From: Selaginella tamariscina
Taxonomy: Eukaryota; Streptophyta; Lycopodiopsida; Selaginellales; Selaginellaceae
DNA: 64,000 bases
Direction of reading: 5' to 3'
NCBI GenBank assembly: GCA_003024785.1
Contig: PUQB01000044.1
Location: 321,077 to 385,076, forward strand
Shown here piece after piece: positions 37,001 to 49,640 of the stretch. Each line of letters begins with the position of its first letter. Position 1 is the stretch's first letter. A program made the position numbers and the translations under genes. Under the pieces are notes generated by a model. That model saw nothing but the letters and a program-made list of their open reading frames with translations, did no database searches and was not told the DNA's origin.

Positions 37001-37817
37001 CAAGTTGTACTTTGTTCAAATTAGGAACTTGAACTTAGTAAACTATTTCACCTAATGTTACTTGCAGCTAGCGTCATCAAAATATTCGAACATCGGACAA
37101 TACTTTGATTACATTGGATCTTCGAACCAACTGCTTAACATATTCATCATATGTTAATATTTGACATTCTGTTGTATTATAAGTTCATCACCATAGTCTG
37201 CTTCTAGAGTTACACTCTCGGAAACATGCACTATAATAAGAGCTTTTTTACACTTTATGTCAAAATGTATTCATCTTATGTTTGAATATGCCCCTTTCCG
37301 AAGTCAAAGACGCACTTTGAACATAAGTCTTTCCCCGTTTGAACACTAGTTGGATCCGATATTGAATCTTGACATAAGCCAAAACTCAAAGGACACTGTC
37401 TGTTTCCAAATCATGTGTTATCCCAAATTCAAACACCTTAAAGAAAAAGAAAAATTTTCAATAATGGGTAAGCTTAGATATCACATGATCCACTTCACAA
37501 GACTTAGTTTGTAAGCCAGAACAACTAACTAAAGCCATGTCTTGTGCATATGGTAAAGAAACATATGGTAAAGTAACTAGAGAAAACGTAACCTGGCATG
37601 CAACTTGGAAGTTGCTTTCTGAGTGCTACCTTCACATTGGAGTCCATAACCCACACCCACTTATGAAGTAGGTGTTCTCTTGAAGAGTTATAGATCTCAG
37701 GACCAACTCTTCAGCCAAAAGTGATAAGTACTTCAAAATTTAGAACTAACTAAACCCTAAAATACACTACACTTTAGGTAGTCCTACTGACCGCAGAGAA
37801 TAGGCTCCGATACCAAT
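34077..37817 (-). other. LARD-like internal region, non-coding
   Basis: 3.7 kb with many stops in all frames; the longest frames are 60-70 codons and resemble no retroelement protein. Composition is more even than the AT arrays around it. Carries the polypurine tract at one end and the primer-binding site at the other. Confidence 0.75.
37803..37815 (-). other. primer-binding site (initiator tRNA-Met type)
   Basis: Minus strand reads TGGTATCGGAGCC, one base different from the usual plant TGGTATCAGAGC. It lies two bases from the LTR end, which fixes the element's direction. Confidence 0.85.
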
Positions 37818-39651
37818 TGTCAGAGTTTTAACCCAAAGGGCCAACACGTGGCAACACGTGGCTGCCAGGTGGCCATTTGGCGTCATCACCCTGTGTGAGC
37901 AACGCTAAGTTTCCCAGAACAACCCCAACGACCCCTAGGGTTAGACTCTAATGCCCAAGTGGACAGGAGACTTAGGGTTTAGCCTAAGTCTCCCTAGAAT
38001 GTCTGCCCCCAGAACCCTTGAGGGATAACCCTAGTTGACTTAGGGTTTAGCCTAAGTCTCCCTAGAGTGTCTCCCCCAAAACCCTTGAGGGATAACCCTA
38101 GTTGACTTAGGGTCTTGCCCTAGAAGACCTAGACAGGCTCATGCCCTAACCCCCATCAAGGAGACGTGTGTTCCACACATACCCCTGGACAGAGCTAAGG
38201 CATCGTCACTTACCCCTTGAGGAATCACCCTCATCCGGGAGTACAACCCCTTTAGGGCGACAAGGGGTACCCTGAACCACGACTAACCCCTAAGGGTTTG
38301 AGTGGCCAAGTTATACCCTAGACCTAGGGCTAGTACTTAGTGAGGACACGAGTGTGCGCCGTAGGCGGACACGAGTGTTCTGCTAAGCAAACTCCCTAAG
38401 GCTAGGTTTGGGATAACCCTAAGCACATGACCTTGCGAGTGCCTGCTCTACTAACATTTTAGGTTGTTCAACCCTTGAATTCCAAGGAGAACACTCCCCT
38501 AGCCAAGTGTGCCAAAGCACACCTAGTTATGAGACCTAACCTCCCTTGAGCGGATGCCCAAGGCTTAGCACCCTAGTGTAAGCACAAGCATGTCTATTTG
38601 TTAAAGTATCCAACCCTTTGGCGACAAACCTCTAGGGTTGGGTTCACCTTCGATCCAGCTGGGAAGCAAGCAAATGCTGTCCCATTGAGCCAGATTGTGG
38701 CTAACCCCAAAGGGCATGCCTCAAGCGTTGTACCATGTGACGTTTAGCCCAGTGTCACATCTCCATGTGACACTGCCTTCCCCGATGTGGGCTATCATGC
38801 CATAGCCCTTAGATTCAAGAGTTGCATCAAGTGCCACAAACGTGGCTCCTAAATGCCAACTCTAGAACCCCTTAGTGAACCCTCAGGAACTGGTAAGGTG
38901 AACTTGTCAAACAAGATCCCACGCCCACAGTTGGACAAGGACACGAATTTGCCTTGTTTAACCATGAGTGCTACACCTAGCTTGACGTGGAGGAGGAGGC
39001 TGGAGACAAGCCTCAACCTCTGCCTCTTGGAACATGCATTCCGACAAGACCTCCCAGGCATGGATTCGCCAACGTTAAGGGTAAGTTACCCTGAAGGTGG
39101 GACGTACCCCTGGCATCTGGAAGTTAGGGCGGCACAACAGAGGGTTGTGCCTTGACGACACAAGCTAAAGCTTGCACCGGGAGAAGAGTAATGAGCTCAA
39201 TCATGAACCCAGGAACCCTCACTCCTATATACTACCTTATTTATGTGACAGAGCCCCCCCCCCTGTTTTCCTGTTTACTTAAGTGGGCTAGCACTGAAAT
39301 CTCATTCCCAGAGGGAACATACTTGGTGAGTTATCCATCGACCCCTAAACCCTAACCTATCAAACCTAGGGGTATTTATAAACATATTCGACATGCCGAA
39401 CTCACCGGAACTAACCATTAACCCAACCGGGACACGAAAAACCAGGGTAAGAGTTTTCTAGAAGGTAAGTTCTAGCTTCGCCTAGAGTTTCCTGCAAATA
39501 CCTAATGACACCCGGCCGGACCATCACTAGATACCCAAGTGCACTAAGCGGGCCTGTTTCCTACTACATCTAGAGCTTATCAACATAGTACAGTAGGTAA
39601 CAACAGTCAACGTCCAAAGTAAAGGGTCGAGTCATAATAAAAACTATGACA
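37818..39651 (-). repeat. LARD-like 5' LTR with 75-bp insertion
   Basis: 1834 bp. Longer than the partner LTR mainly because of about 75 bp at 38627-38701 that is absent from both other LTR copies in the window (32336-34076 and 4617-5765). Confidence 0.9.
38627..38701 (-). repeat. tRNA-like insertion in the LTR
   Basis: On the minus strand the insert contains TGGCTCAATGG, a perfect match to the tRNA A-box pattern, followed 25 nt later by GGATCGAAGG, a weaker B-box. This suggests a tRNA- or SINE-derived fragment. Confidence 0.35.
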
Positions 39652-40093
39652 CCCTGAGACGGACGATCGGGATCTCATTCCAGATCGCTATTGTTGAATT
39701 TATTTATAATTGTATTTCAAAAATTTAGTTCTACATTTCCTACCTGCAGCATTTCCTTGCCTGCAAAACTGGATGTGAGTGCTCCATTTTTTATTTCAAC
39801 TCGTACATAGTTACTTGTTTGGAGCTCTCGCCATTTCCACACTTTAATGTCTTGGGCATTAAGTTAATACCAAGAAATCTCGGCATTAAGTCAATGCTAA
39901 ATTTTATAAAGAAAACATTAGTTGGACATTATCTTCTAATTTAATTTTTTACTGGTGTGAATAGATTTTCATTAACAAATGACATTACATTAGTTTTTTA
40001 AAAATTTAATGTAATGTTCATGTCGGTGTGAAGACAATTGCATTAAATTTAGCTAATGTTTATAAGTTAATGTGTGATGTGAATCGGCCGTTA

Positions 40094-42240
40094 TTAATAA
40101 AAATAATCATATATGAAAAACTTATATTTAAAACAAGATAAGATATGAAGAACAAATATTTAAAATAAAATAAAGTCATTTTGAAAATATTGTAAAATAC
40201 AAAAATTTACAAAATTAGTCAGCTAATATTTGTGTTTATAATAAAATAATAACTATTAATAAAGTGTGATGAGACATTAAAAATTTATATTCAAAATATT
40301 ATTAATGAAATTGTGATAAAACATTCAAATTTATATTGAAAAAACAAATTCATTCTTAAGAAAATAAAGAAATTCATAAAATTAAATATTCATTATTGAA
40401 TATTCACTATGAAATTATATAATGCTCATGTGTCTATAATTAAATATAATTCTTAATGAAAGGGTGATGATACATTAAAATGCTATAATTATATAAAATA
40501 AAATAAATCCATTTTGAAAATATTCATAAACACAAAATTAAGTATTTAATTAATAAAGATTAGTTCAAATGTCTATAATCATTATTTCATTAATAATTAT
40601 TATGTTGTTATAGGCATATAAATTGGTTGTTATTGACCATGTATAATTTTGTCAATTTATGTGTTTTTTAATATTTTAAAATAAATTTATTTTGTAGGTT
40701 CTTAATGTTTTATTACATTTTCATTAATAATTATGTCACACAAGGTGTTTATTATGAAATATTTATTATTGGATATTGAATTTTATGAGTTTATGTGTTT
40801 TTTTAATAATTTTTAATTGAATTATTTTGATTTTAGATGTATGTCCATCACTGTTGATTAACAATTCCTACACTTTAAAAACTTATATCTAAAATAAAAT
40901 AACTTTATTGTGATAATATTAAAAAACATAAACATTCATAGAAATTAAATACTTATTATTAAATACCCAATAGTAGATTCTATATTATGTTTAATGCTTC
41001 TTATACATTTATTAAAATAATATTATTAATAAAAGAGTGATGAACATTAAGAACCTTTATAAAAAATAATCCATTTTGAAAAATAATGAAAAACATAGAA
41101 GTTTAAGAAAATAAGTATTTATTAACAAAAGTCAACTCATATACTTATAATAAAATAATAATTGTTAATTATAATAAAATAATAATTGTTAATTAAATGT
41201 TGATAAGACATTAAAATCTATAGAAAATAAATAAAATTATTTTTAAAAAACATAAAAATTTCACTAATTTTAATATTTACTAATGAATAGTTAATAGTGA
41301 ACACATAATGGATTAATAATTATTAATGAAGTATGACAAAACATTAAGAATGTATATTCAAAGTAAAATAAATTCATTCTGAAGATATTAAAAAACACAT
41401 CAATTCATAAAATTAAATACATAATTAATAAGTAAACTATATATTAATGAAACGTTAATGAAATATATATTCAAAATTAAAGTTTCTTTTTTAAAATTCT
41501 GAATTGCGTTTCCTTTTTCCATGTCGTAAGTCCCTATTACTGCCTTTTAATTAAATATATAAATTCATAAAATAAGTATTTGAATAGTATGATCTAACTT
41601 GTATAATAATAAATGTTAATGATATGGTGATGGAAATAAAATAAATTCATTATAAAAATATTGTAATAGTACAGAAAAATTAATCAATTAAATACCTATT
41701 CATGAATAATTAATATGTATTGTGTGCATATAGTAAAATAATAATTATTATAAAATAATGATGTGACATTAAAAAGCTATATGCATAATTAAATAAATTT
41801 AAAAATATCACAAATTTATAAAAGAAATCCCTCATTAATGGAGAACATATAGTCAAAATAAATAATTCATATTGAAAAATATCATAATACACATTTTTTT
41901 AGTATAAAATTAAGTACTTAACTCATGTGCTTATAATAAAATAATACTTATTAATTAAAATAATTTTAAAATACCAAAAAGCATAAAACATTCACAAAAT
42001 TAAATACCTCATTAACAATAATTAATTCATTTGCCTATGATAAAATAATAATTATTAGTAAAAGTGTAATGAAACATTATTAATAAAAACCTATATCCAA
42101 AATAATAAGAATTTATTTTAAAAATACAAAAAAAAATTAAAAAATTCACATAAATACCTTATTAACAATCACTAACTCCTTTGCCTATAATAAAATATTA
42201 ATTATTAATGAAATGTGCTATTATATATTATTATCAAATT
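40094..42240. repeat. AT-rich repeat array, segmental copy A
   Basis: Aligns with 50285-52128 (for example AATCCCTCATTAATGG occurs in both at matching places). Degenerate units of about 100-170 bp run mostly in one direction, but 40560-40860 reads in the opposite direction. No gene. Confidence 0.65.
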
Positions 42241-44160
42241 AGTCGCATATTTGTCATTTATTATAAAAATCACCATCTTGTTTAGACTTTCTTATATGTG
42301 TTGCAAAATATAAAATATATAATTAAATATATATGTTATATAATTCTTATAAGACATTACAAATACATTTGTATAATCATTTAAAAAAAAAAAAAACAAC
42401 ATAAGAAAGCTGTTTAAACATGATAATAAGATTATGATTAATATTTTTAATATATTTTAATCTCTTGAATCTTTCAAGTAATTTAATACTTTAATCACAT
42501 TTATACAAAATAAATTATAATGGTGTTATAATGAGTCTTATTTTGATATGAAAATACTAAATCATATTTTTACCATTAAAATACTAAATATTATGGTGTG
42601 ATATAATTGACTTGTTAATTTTTCTTTTTAAAATGTGATATTATTAATTATATTTTGTACTAAGTGAATCTAATTTTTCCAAGTTAAAAACTATAATAAG
42701 TTCTGGATTATTATAAGTTTGATTGATCTTTATTAATAAGATATTTAATTCTATAAATTTTTATATGTTTTAAATATTTTTAAAATTTATTTATTTTACT
42801 TTGGATGTATATCCTTAATGTTTAATCACCTTTCCATTAATAATTATTATTCTATTGTATACACATGACTTAATTATCAATAATGAAGTATTTAATTTTG
42901 TAATATTTTTTTTCTAGTGTAGTTCAACCTTTATATTATTATTAAATATGTTTTTGCCTCTCACAAAGAAGATTTTATGAATTTGCTTTTTTAATAAGTC
43001 TATTGCACAATTTTATCCATATTAAATAACAAATTTTCTTATTAATATTATTATTATTTGATATTTTCATAAGCAAGTTTACACACACACACATATATTC
43101 TTAATGTTTCATCACACTGTGGGGTAGATTATTGCTAATAAAGTACTTAATTTTGTGAATTCATGTTTTTTAATTTAATTTTTTAATATTTCAAATATAT
43201 TTATTTTAATTTTAATATCGGTCATAATGTTCTATCACCATTTCATTAATAATTATTATTTTATATAAGTATACAAGATAATTTTATGAATATTTATATA
43301 TATATTCCTAATGGAGTTCACAATCAATTCCATATGTTTATTCAGAATAAATTTATTTTATTTAATATATAATTTCTTAACGTTCATCACTTTTTCATGA
43401 ACAATGATTATTTTATTATATGTAAATGCGTTATTAAAATACTTAAATTTTTAAATTTTTGTGTTGTTTTATGTTTTCAAAATGAATTTAATTTATTTGG
43501 AATATAAATTCTTTATATTCCATCACTATTTCATTAATAATTATTATTTTATTATATATTCATAAATTAATTATCACTGATGAGGTCCTTAATTTTATGA
43601 ATTTATATGTTTATTCATATTTTGAGAATGTATTTATTTAAGTCCAAGTATAAATTTTTAATGTCCCAAATATGTGGTACAAAGGTACACTTACATTTTA
43701 ACAAATTTAAGTTTAATAAGTGATTAGAATTTAGAAATCTTACGTGTAACATGTCTATTGTTTAATAAAAGTTAAATTCAATTTATATTAAGACATTTAA
43801 TTTATAAAAGGAAAGATGTGGTGGTTTCATTATGGATGGTAAATTATTTAATTATTATATTAAATCAAAACATTATAACATATGGTTCGTTGTGAACATT
43901 AAATAACAACATTATAACGTACTTAAGTGTGAACGTTATATTATATAAAATCTGGAAGCATGAGATAGACTTAGAACCTAGGTCTAAACATTATAGCATA
44001 TTGTTTGATGAGATTATCCTCTCCGAGTGAACATTAAATAAAAATATTATAACTTATTAAGTCAGAGGTAAAAACATTATAACATACTGACTGTATATTT
44101 TACTTTAGACTTAACGAAGGATATGTACTCTCTACACACACACATGTTGGTGTGTGTGTG
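42240..44160. repeat. AT-rich DNA, reversed repeat units and ACATTATAAC repeats
   Basis: From about 42700 to 43680 the same AT repeat words appear as reverse complements (TTCATTAATAATTATTATTT, TTTTATGAATTT). From 43830 to 44090 GAACATTAAATAA and ACATTATAAC(A/G)TA recur about every 60-80 bp, as they do at 56060-56240 in block B. No gene. Confidence 0.6.
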
Positions 44161-44562
44161 TGTGAAGCTTTCTTGCCTTGAGTGAAGCAGTTTTATTACA
44201 AGCAAAGGAGGCCCTGCAGCTTTCGAAGCCGGTGCACATACCTTCCCAACCTGCTCATCCAAACGGCAGATGCACAAGTCCGGAACTTGCCAGAAAATTC
44301 TTTGACAGCACAAGTACAAAGAACATATACTCTTGGGTTTTGATGATGAATGCATCTGCAGAAAACGGGGATTCTCTATCAGCTCAGGGTCTCTAAACTT
44401 GTTTTCATGGACTTGCATGCTATCTGCATACTAAAAAGAATGGGGAGGTCACTTCAGGTGAGGCGGTTTTCAAGTCTATGCCTGAGAGACACGACGTCTT
44501 CCAGTAAGACAGTAAGACTCATGTTTACAGCTGGACCAGGTTAACATGGGACTCTCCTGCTC
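44160..44562 (+). pseudogene. PPR fragment, deleted copy of the 56.4 kb gene
   Basis: Starts like 56430 (AAGCTTTCTTGCCTTGA) and contains the same leader sequence (CCTGCAGCTTTC, AAGCCGGTGCA). It runs into MPERHDVFQ-like sequence, then jumps to the gene's far 3' end (CTGGACCAGGTTAACATGGG). Most of the repeats are deleted. Frames 44178-44396 and 44350-44544 are remnants only. Confidence 0.8.
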
Positions 44563-44564
44563 TT

Positions 44565-45088
44565 TCCGAGCTTAGAGAGAGAGAGAGAGTTTTGTGCTAA
44601 TGCGATGCATACATGTTTGATAACAGAACGAACGAGGAGGAGATTGCTGTGGTAGACTTTATAGCTTTATCCCCAGCTCTTCTTCCTCTTTCCAGATCAT
44701 CATGTGTCTTACATGCCCCAAGTAGGATACCCACGTCACCTCGTCGGCCACAAAAGGCATCTCCTTGAGTAGCGCTTCGGTGGTCATGCAGCTTACCGTT
44801 CCTTCCCAGAAGATCGATCACGGCACCGTAATGCTCCCTTACTCCGTGCTCTTCCGCCATCGAGATGAAGTAGTTCCTGCCGTCCTCGACCAGCACAGCA
44901 TGACTACATGCAGTGAGTAAATGTAAGAACGATCCTTGTTCATGCCTCACACCTTCCAGTTCCATTCTCTTCAAGAGCTCGATTGCATTAGTGCTTGCCA
45001 CACTGAACGTAACCAGCCAGCAGTACGTTCCAGCAGTATATATCCGGCCCGGAATCTTATTAAACGTCTCCTTGGCGTCTCTCATATG
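44565..45088 (-). pseudogene. PPR 3' fragment, antisense
   Basis: Matches 57770-58283 in orientation. A 162-codon frame (45085-44597) preserves the end of the source gene: AIELLKRMELEGVR, DLLGRNGKLHD, LLGACKTHDDLERGRRAGDK and LLSNMYASH with the same stop. Small deletions and a frameshift near 44790 distinguish it. The sequence flips at about 45088. Confidence 0.85.
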
Positions 45089-45584
45089 CCTGGTTTCGGT
45101 TTACGACCAGAGCGGGCAACTGGACAACGCAAAGACGACGTTCGATGCGATGCCGGAGCATGACATTGTCTCCTGGAACTCCATTGTTATTGCGTACTAC
45201 AGGCATGGCAAGCTGGAAGAAGGCCGAGACTACGTCGGGGAAATGCCTGAGCACGACGTGGTTTCCTCGACCGCTCTCATGGTTGCGCACTTGCGTAACG
45301 GTTGCATAACCGAGGCAAAGTCTATGTTCGACAACATGCTAGAGAAGAACGTGATAGCGTGGACTGCAATGATGCAAGCGTATGCATTGTCTGGGAGCCG
45401 CATTCGAGAGGATGCCAATGCGGAACGTACTCTCCTGGAATGCCACCTGTTCGGCCTACGCCGCAACAAGCGTCCAGAGCAACGGTAGACGGACTCGGCA
45501 TGCTCCCGACCAAGGACTTCACCCCGTAAGACGTCCCTTGTTTGCGTACGCTGCAATGACTGCAGTATACAGCCGTGCATTACG
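45089..45584 (+). pseudogene. inverted and shuffled PPR pieces
   Basis: Reads in order: reverse complement of about 58500-58370, then of about 58740-58590, then a short piece near 58510, all on the plus strand. It then returns to the source's orientation for 58289-58360 and 58738-58800. Frame 44913-45488 strings several PPR motifs together (VSVYDQSGQLDNAKTTFDAM, LEKNVIAWTAMMQAYALSGS) but is a product of rearrangement. Confidence 0.75.
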
Positions 45585-45786
45585 TGTCAGTTCCTAGCAC
45601 AAGTAGCCACCGCTCCTCATGTACACTATACTCTATTATGTTACACGTGTCTCTGGCTTGCATATAAGCCGTGGCCACAAGGATACTAACTAAACCCATA
45701 GGAATGCTAGGCCTGTTTGCAGAAATCAATTTTGCCTTTGGAAGATATTAACATTCCTTACTCTCCAAATTGTTTAGGGTGTGACA
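45585..45786 (-). mobile_element. candidate solo LTR
   Basis: On the minus strand the 202 bp start TGTCACACCC, a common plant LTR start, and end GAACTGACA. A TATA-like CTTATATGC lies mid-way. It sits exactly where PPR similarity stops. No target-site repeat is visible, and no second copy is in the window. Confidence 0.45.
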
Positions 45787-47300
45787 CCCTGAAAAAAATA
45801 TCATTGCTGAGCAAAGTTCCACCATAAATAAGTAATCATTTTTGTATATACTATCTTTAAAGTTAAGAATACTAAAACTAATTAATATCTTGTAAGGTAA
45901 GGTTGGAGTTTTAAAACCTTAATAAATATAGTGAAATTAACATAAATTTTTAACTTATATTTTTTAAGATATAAATGACCTTTAGGAGTATAAATAGTAA
46001 TATATTTTAATATGATACTTACATGTTAAACTTTATAATTTAATGGTATGTTTGGGGTGTTTTTTAAACTTTAATCACTCATGTGTATCAAAAGGTTTAT
46101 ATAAAATACACTCTCTAAATAGTTTTTTAATATTTCATTACCCTTTCATTCATAATTATTATATTGTATTATAAACATATAAGTTCGTCATCATTAATCA
46201 TGTACTTTATTTTAAATTTTTTTATGATTTTCAATATTATTTAAAGTAAATTTATTTTATTTTGGATATAGATTTTTAATGTCTCATCATCTTTACATTA
46301 AATTATAATTTTCTTTTAGGTAAAAGAATTGATTTTTATTAATTAAATACTTAACTTTGTGAATTTTTATATTTTTTAACAATTTTAAAATAAACTTATT
46401 TTATTTTAAATATAGCTTCTTAATATTTCATCAATCCTTCATTAAATTATTATTTTATTATGGTGTTTACTATATTATAAAATTTATTATTGATTATTCA
46501 TTAATAAGTATTTAATTTTATAAATTTTTGTGGTTTTAAAGATTTTCATAATGAATTTATTTAATTTGGATATATGTTTTAATGTTTTTTATTATTTTAT
46601 TATATACATATAAGTTTGTCCATGTTGATGAAATATTTACTTTTATGAATTTTTGTGCTTTTTTTGATATTTTTAAATTGATTTATTTTAGTTTAAAATA
46701 AATTTTCAATGTCTCAACATTCTTTCATCAATAATTATTATTTATTATAAACACATGAGTTAATCACTATTGTTAAAATATTAATTTTATGCATTGTGTA
46801 TTTATAATATTAAATGAATTTATCTATTTTTGGATGTAAATTCTTAATGTCTCATAAAGTCCCATTACATTATGTTAATAATGTATCACATAATGTAAAT
46901 GGATTTATTTTATTTTAGATATATATTTTTAATGTTCCATCATAGTTTCGTTAAAAAACATTTATTTTATGTATACCACATGTTAAGGCATTTGCAATAA
47001 TTACTATCATATTCAATTGTGCAAAATATAATTTATGAATAGTTCGATAATAACCATAATTTTTACTTAATCTCAAATCTTAATCATTACATCCAACGAT
47101 AAATTTTAGGGTTATCTTTTTAAGTTATCAAAATTAATTTATCATTTTAACCATGTTCAAAGTATATTATTATTATTTTATTTAATTAAAGACATAAATT
47201 GTCATGATTAAATATAAAATCAATGGTTCGAAAAACTACATCAATTTTTATAACTTTTATAAAGATATTAATAATTTTTTAATGTCAAGAGGCAGTGAAT
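45787..47300. repeat. AT-rich array in reverse orientation
   Basis: From about 46040 to 47030 the AT repeat words appear as reverse complements of those at 31-32 and 40-42 kb. No gene. Confidence 0.6.
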
Positions 47301-47359
47301 TTTTGACATATTAAATATAATTTAGCTAACATGTTCATGATTTTTATAATAAAGTAGTT

Positions 47360-48580
47360 TAATATTATTTATTAATATGTAGAATTAAGTAGTATTATCT
47401 ATATGATTATTAAATATTATTTATTAGTATATAAAACCAACTAGTATTATTTATGGTGATTGTTAGATTGATTATAATAATAAATTATTAACAATTTAGT
47501 ATTATATATTCACTTTTTACTTTTTAATTTTTTTTTTTTACCACTCAATTAGTAGGGACCGGAATTTTATGGCCGAAAGAAAACAATAGTGTCGTTTTTT
47601 TTCGACGTTTTATTCACATTAATTTATTTTTAAAAAAAAAAATTTTAAGTGTTTTTAATTCAACTTTCCTTGTCCTTAAAATTAATGTATTTAATCTTAA
47701 AGATTCTATTTATTTTACTTTATTTCTATATCATAAAATAAAATTTCTTACTTTAAGTTTTTTACTTGTTCTTCTTTTATCTTTATCTTTGAATAATTTA
47801 TATCATTTATAAAGCATAAAACCTAAAATTATTTAATTTTTTAATTATATAAGGCAAAGAACCTAAACTTATTTAAAATTTTCAATTATATAAGGCATAA
47901 AAATTAAATTTATTTAGATTTTTTCAATTATATAAAACATGTCTTCAATCACCGAAACCACGTTTAATACTTATTTTTTAAAGAAGAGACATCACTCACT
48001 TAATAAAATAAGAGTTATATGACTTGTACTCCATAAATAAGTTTAAATAGTATTGAGGTTTATAAAGATTTTATAAGTTGTCTTATAAATCCATTTCTTA
48101 ACAATAATAAAGTATAATTTTTTTATACTTTATAACAATTTCATCTATGAACATTGAATAAATTTTATTAACAAATAATTTTTTCTATCATTTATTATTT
48201 TCTTAAGAATTTCACATCATCATTGTAAATAGTTTATGTTTGGTTATCATGTTATATTTTATAAATCTAATTATTAGTATAAATAACAATTCTATTATAC
48301 TCAAAATTTGAATTCTTAATTCATTTTCATTAATTTATATTTAATAATATCAATTTGACATCCTATACTTTAAAAAGAAGAAAAGGGATAGATAATTCTT
48401 TTTTATGAGTAAAAGCTCATACTTAATAATTATTAAAAATTAACTTATATGGATAATTTTATTTTATTATAATCTTTTTCCATTGTTTAAACATCCCACT
48501 ATAGTATTTTTTCAAGTTTGTTAAACATCATTTTTAAGGTATGATTATAATTAACATACATATTTATACCTAATAATCAT
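47360..48580. repeat. inverted copy of the 26.3-28.3 kb repeat
   Basis: Reverse complement matches across the length. Shared features include the ACAATCACCATAAATAATA stretch at one end and the TTAAACATCA...AAGATTATAATAAAA stretch at the other. It borders a PPR fragment, as its counterpart does. Confidence 0.65.
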
Positions 48581-48824
48581 TGAATAAAGTTAGAAGTGTT
48601 ATAATATCTTCCGCACTCGATGCTTTGAACTTGTTTCTTTTCAATCCCATTAATTAAAAGTGAGGAAATTATATAAGACGACCACGACATGAAATGAAAT
48701 TATTAATTATATTTTTTAATATTATATTGTAGACAATATCATCAAATCTTGGATTAACATATGAGTTAATATGACGGATGCAATAAATTCAAAAAAGTAG
48801 AAGTTTATAAGGCCGTTGGATGCA

Positions 48825-49640
48825 TTCTGAACAGCGTCTGGAAACACTCCCGCATTTGCCATACATGTCTATAAGCAAGGTAGCTATCCTCTCACTAGTG
48901 ACGCCCCACACATCTTCAGCCAGAATCTCTTCTCCTGGAACATCATGTTGGTGGGTTACTGCCAGAATGGGGATCCGAAGAAGCTAACTACATTTCTCAT
49001 AACATGCCAGCCACGATGTTGTATCTTGTAATGCACTCTTGACAGCATTTGCCCAGAATGGGCATCTAGTCGATGCTAAACAAGTGTTTGATCAGATGTT
49101 ATATAGAGATTTGATAACATGGACTGCTATGGTGCAGGGATTATCCGAAAACAAGCGACTTACAGAAGCAGTGTTTGCATTTGAGAGAATGCCTGAGTGG
49201 AATGTTATCTCTTGGAACTCCATGCTTGCAGCAGTTGCCCTTAAAGAGGATTTCGAGACGACCAAGAGCTTGTTTGATCGTATGCCGGAGCGGAGCGTTG
49301 TAAGCTGGACGGCTGTTCTGGAATCTGGGAACGTACACATGCGAGAAGTGTGTTCAAGAGAGTTCCTATGCATGATATAGTGCTTGTCAACTCTATGGTT
49401 TCTGTGTTAGGACAGAACGGGGATGTCGGAGAGGTCGAGAGACTCTTCCATGTCGCTCTGGAGAGAAATATCATCACATGGAACTCCATACTTGCGAGTT
49501 ATTAGAGAGAAGCATTGGAAAAAGCTGCGCCTTCGATAGATGCCACAGAGAAGCATAGTTTCATGGACTGCAATTTTGCCAGGCATATGCGGACGACGGG
49601 GACTTTAAAGAAGCAAAGAGCGTGTTCGATGCCTGGTTGG
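48825..49640 (+). pseudogene. PPR fragment with a fold-back junction
   Basis: 48825-48904 matches 59554-59625 as given (the source gene's minus orientation). From 48905 to about 49640 the sequence is the reverse complement of 59555 down to about 58806. Frame 49039-49380 holds about 4 PPR repeats (AKQVFDQMLYRDLITWTAMV, FAFERMPEWNVISWNSML). It breaks at about 49330 and again after 49480. The end meets the point where the 45-kb piece stops (source position about 58800), so the two pieces may be halves of one copy. Confidence 0.8.

Larger units (their letters stand above)
32336..39651 (-). mobile_element. LARD-like non-autonomous LTR retrotransposon
   Basis: Two direct repeats of 1.74 and 1.83 kb flank 3.7 kb. 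On the minus strand the LTRs read TGTCATAG...CTCTGACA. A primer-binding site (TGGTATCGGAGCC, complementary to initiator tRNA-Met but for one base) lies at 37803-37815, two bases inside the 5' LTR. A polypurine tract (AAAGGCGGGGAGTG) lies at 34077-34090 before the 3' LTR. Flanks are CCATG (32331-32335) and CCCTG (39652-39656), a target-site repeat with one change. The internal region has no gag or pol motif in any frame. Confidence 0.88.
32029..40090. mobile_element. PIF/Harbinger-like (Tourist-type) TIR element split by an LTR element
   Basis: The ends are inverted repeats: GGGCCGATTCACACCATACA at 32029 and TGTGAATCGGCCG at 40078-40090. TTA flanks both ends (32026-32028, 40091-40093). Several subterminal copies of TTCACACC(G/A) occur in the left part, and their complement GGTGTGAA in the right part (for example near 39953 and 40025). 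Without the nested LTR element it is about 745 bp and non-coding, so it would be a non-autonomous MITE-like element. The matching site in the other segmental copy (about 50260-50290) lacks it. Confidence 0.75.
31795..45584. repeat. segmental duplication, block A
   Basis: Sequence 31795-32028 plus 40091-45584 matches 50028-58800 in order and orientation: AT arrays, a short AT spacer with ACATTATAAC repeats, then the convergent PPR pair. Block A is interrupted by the TIR element with its nested LTR element (32029-40090), and has extra AT sequence at about 42240-43760. Its PPR part is heavily deleted and partly inverted. Confidence 0.7.
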
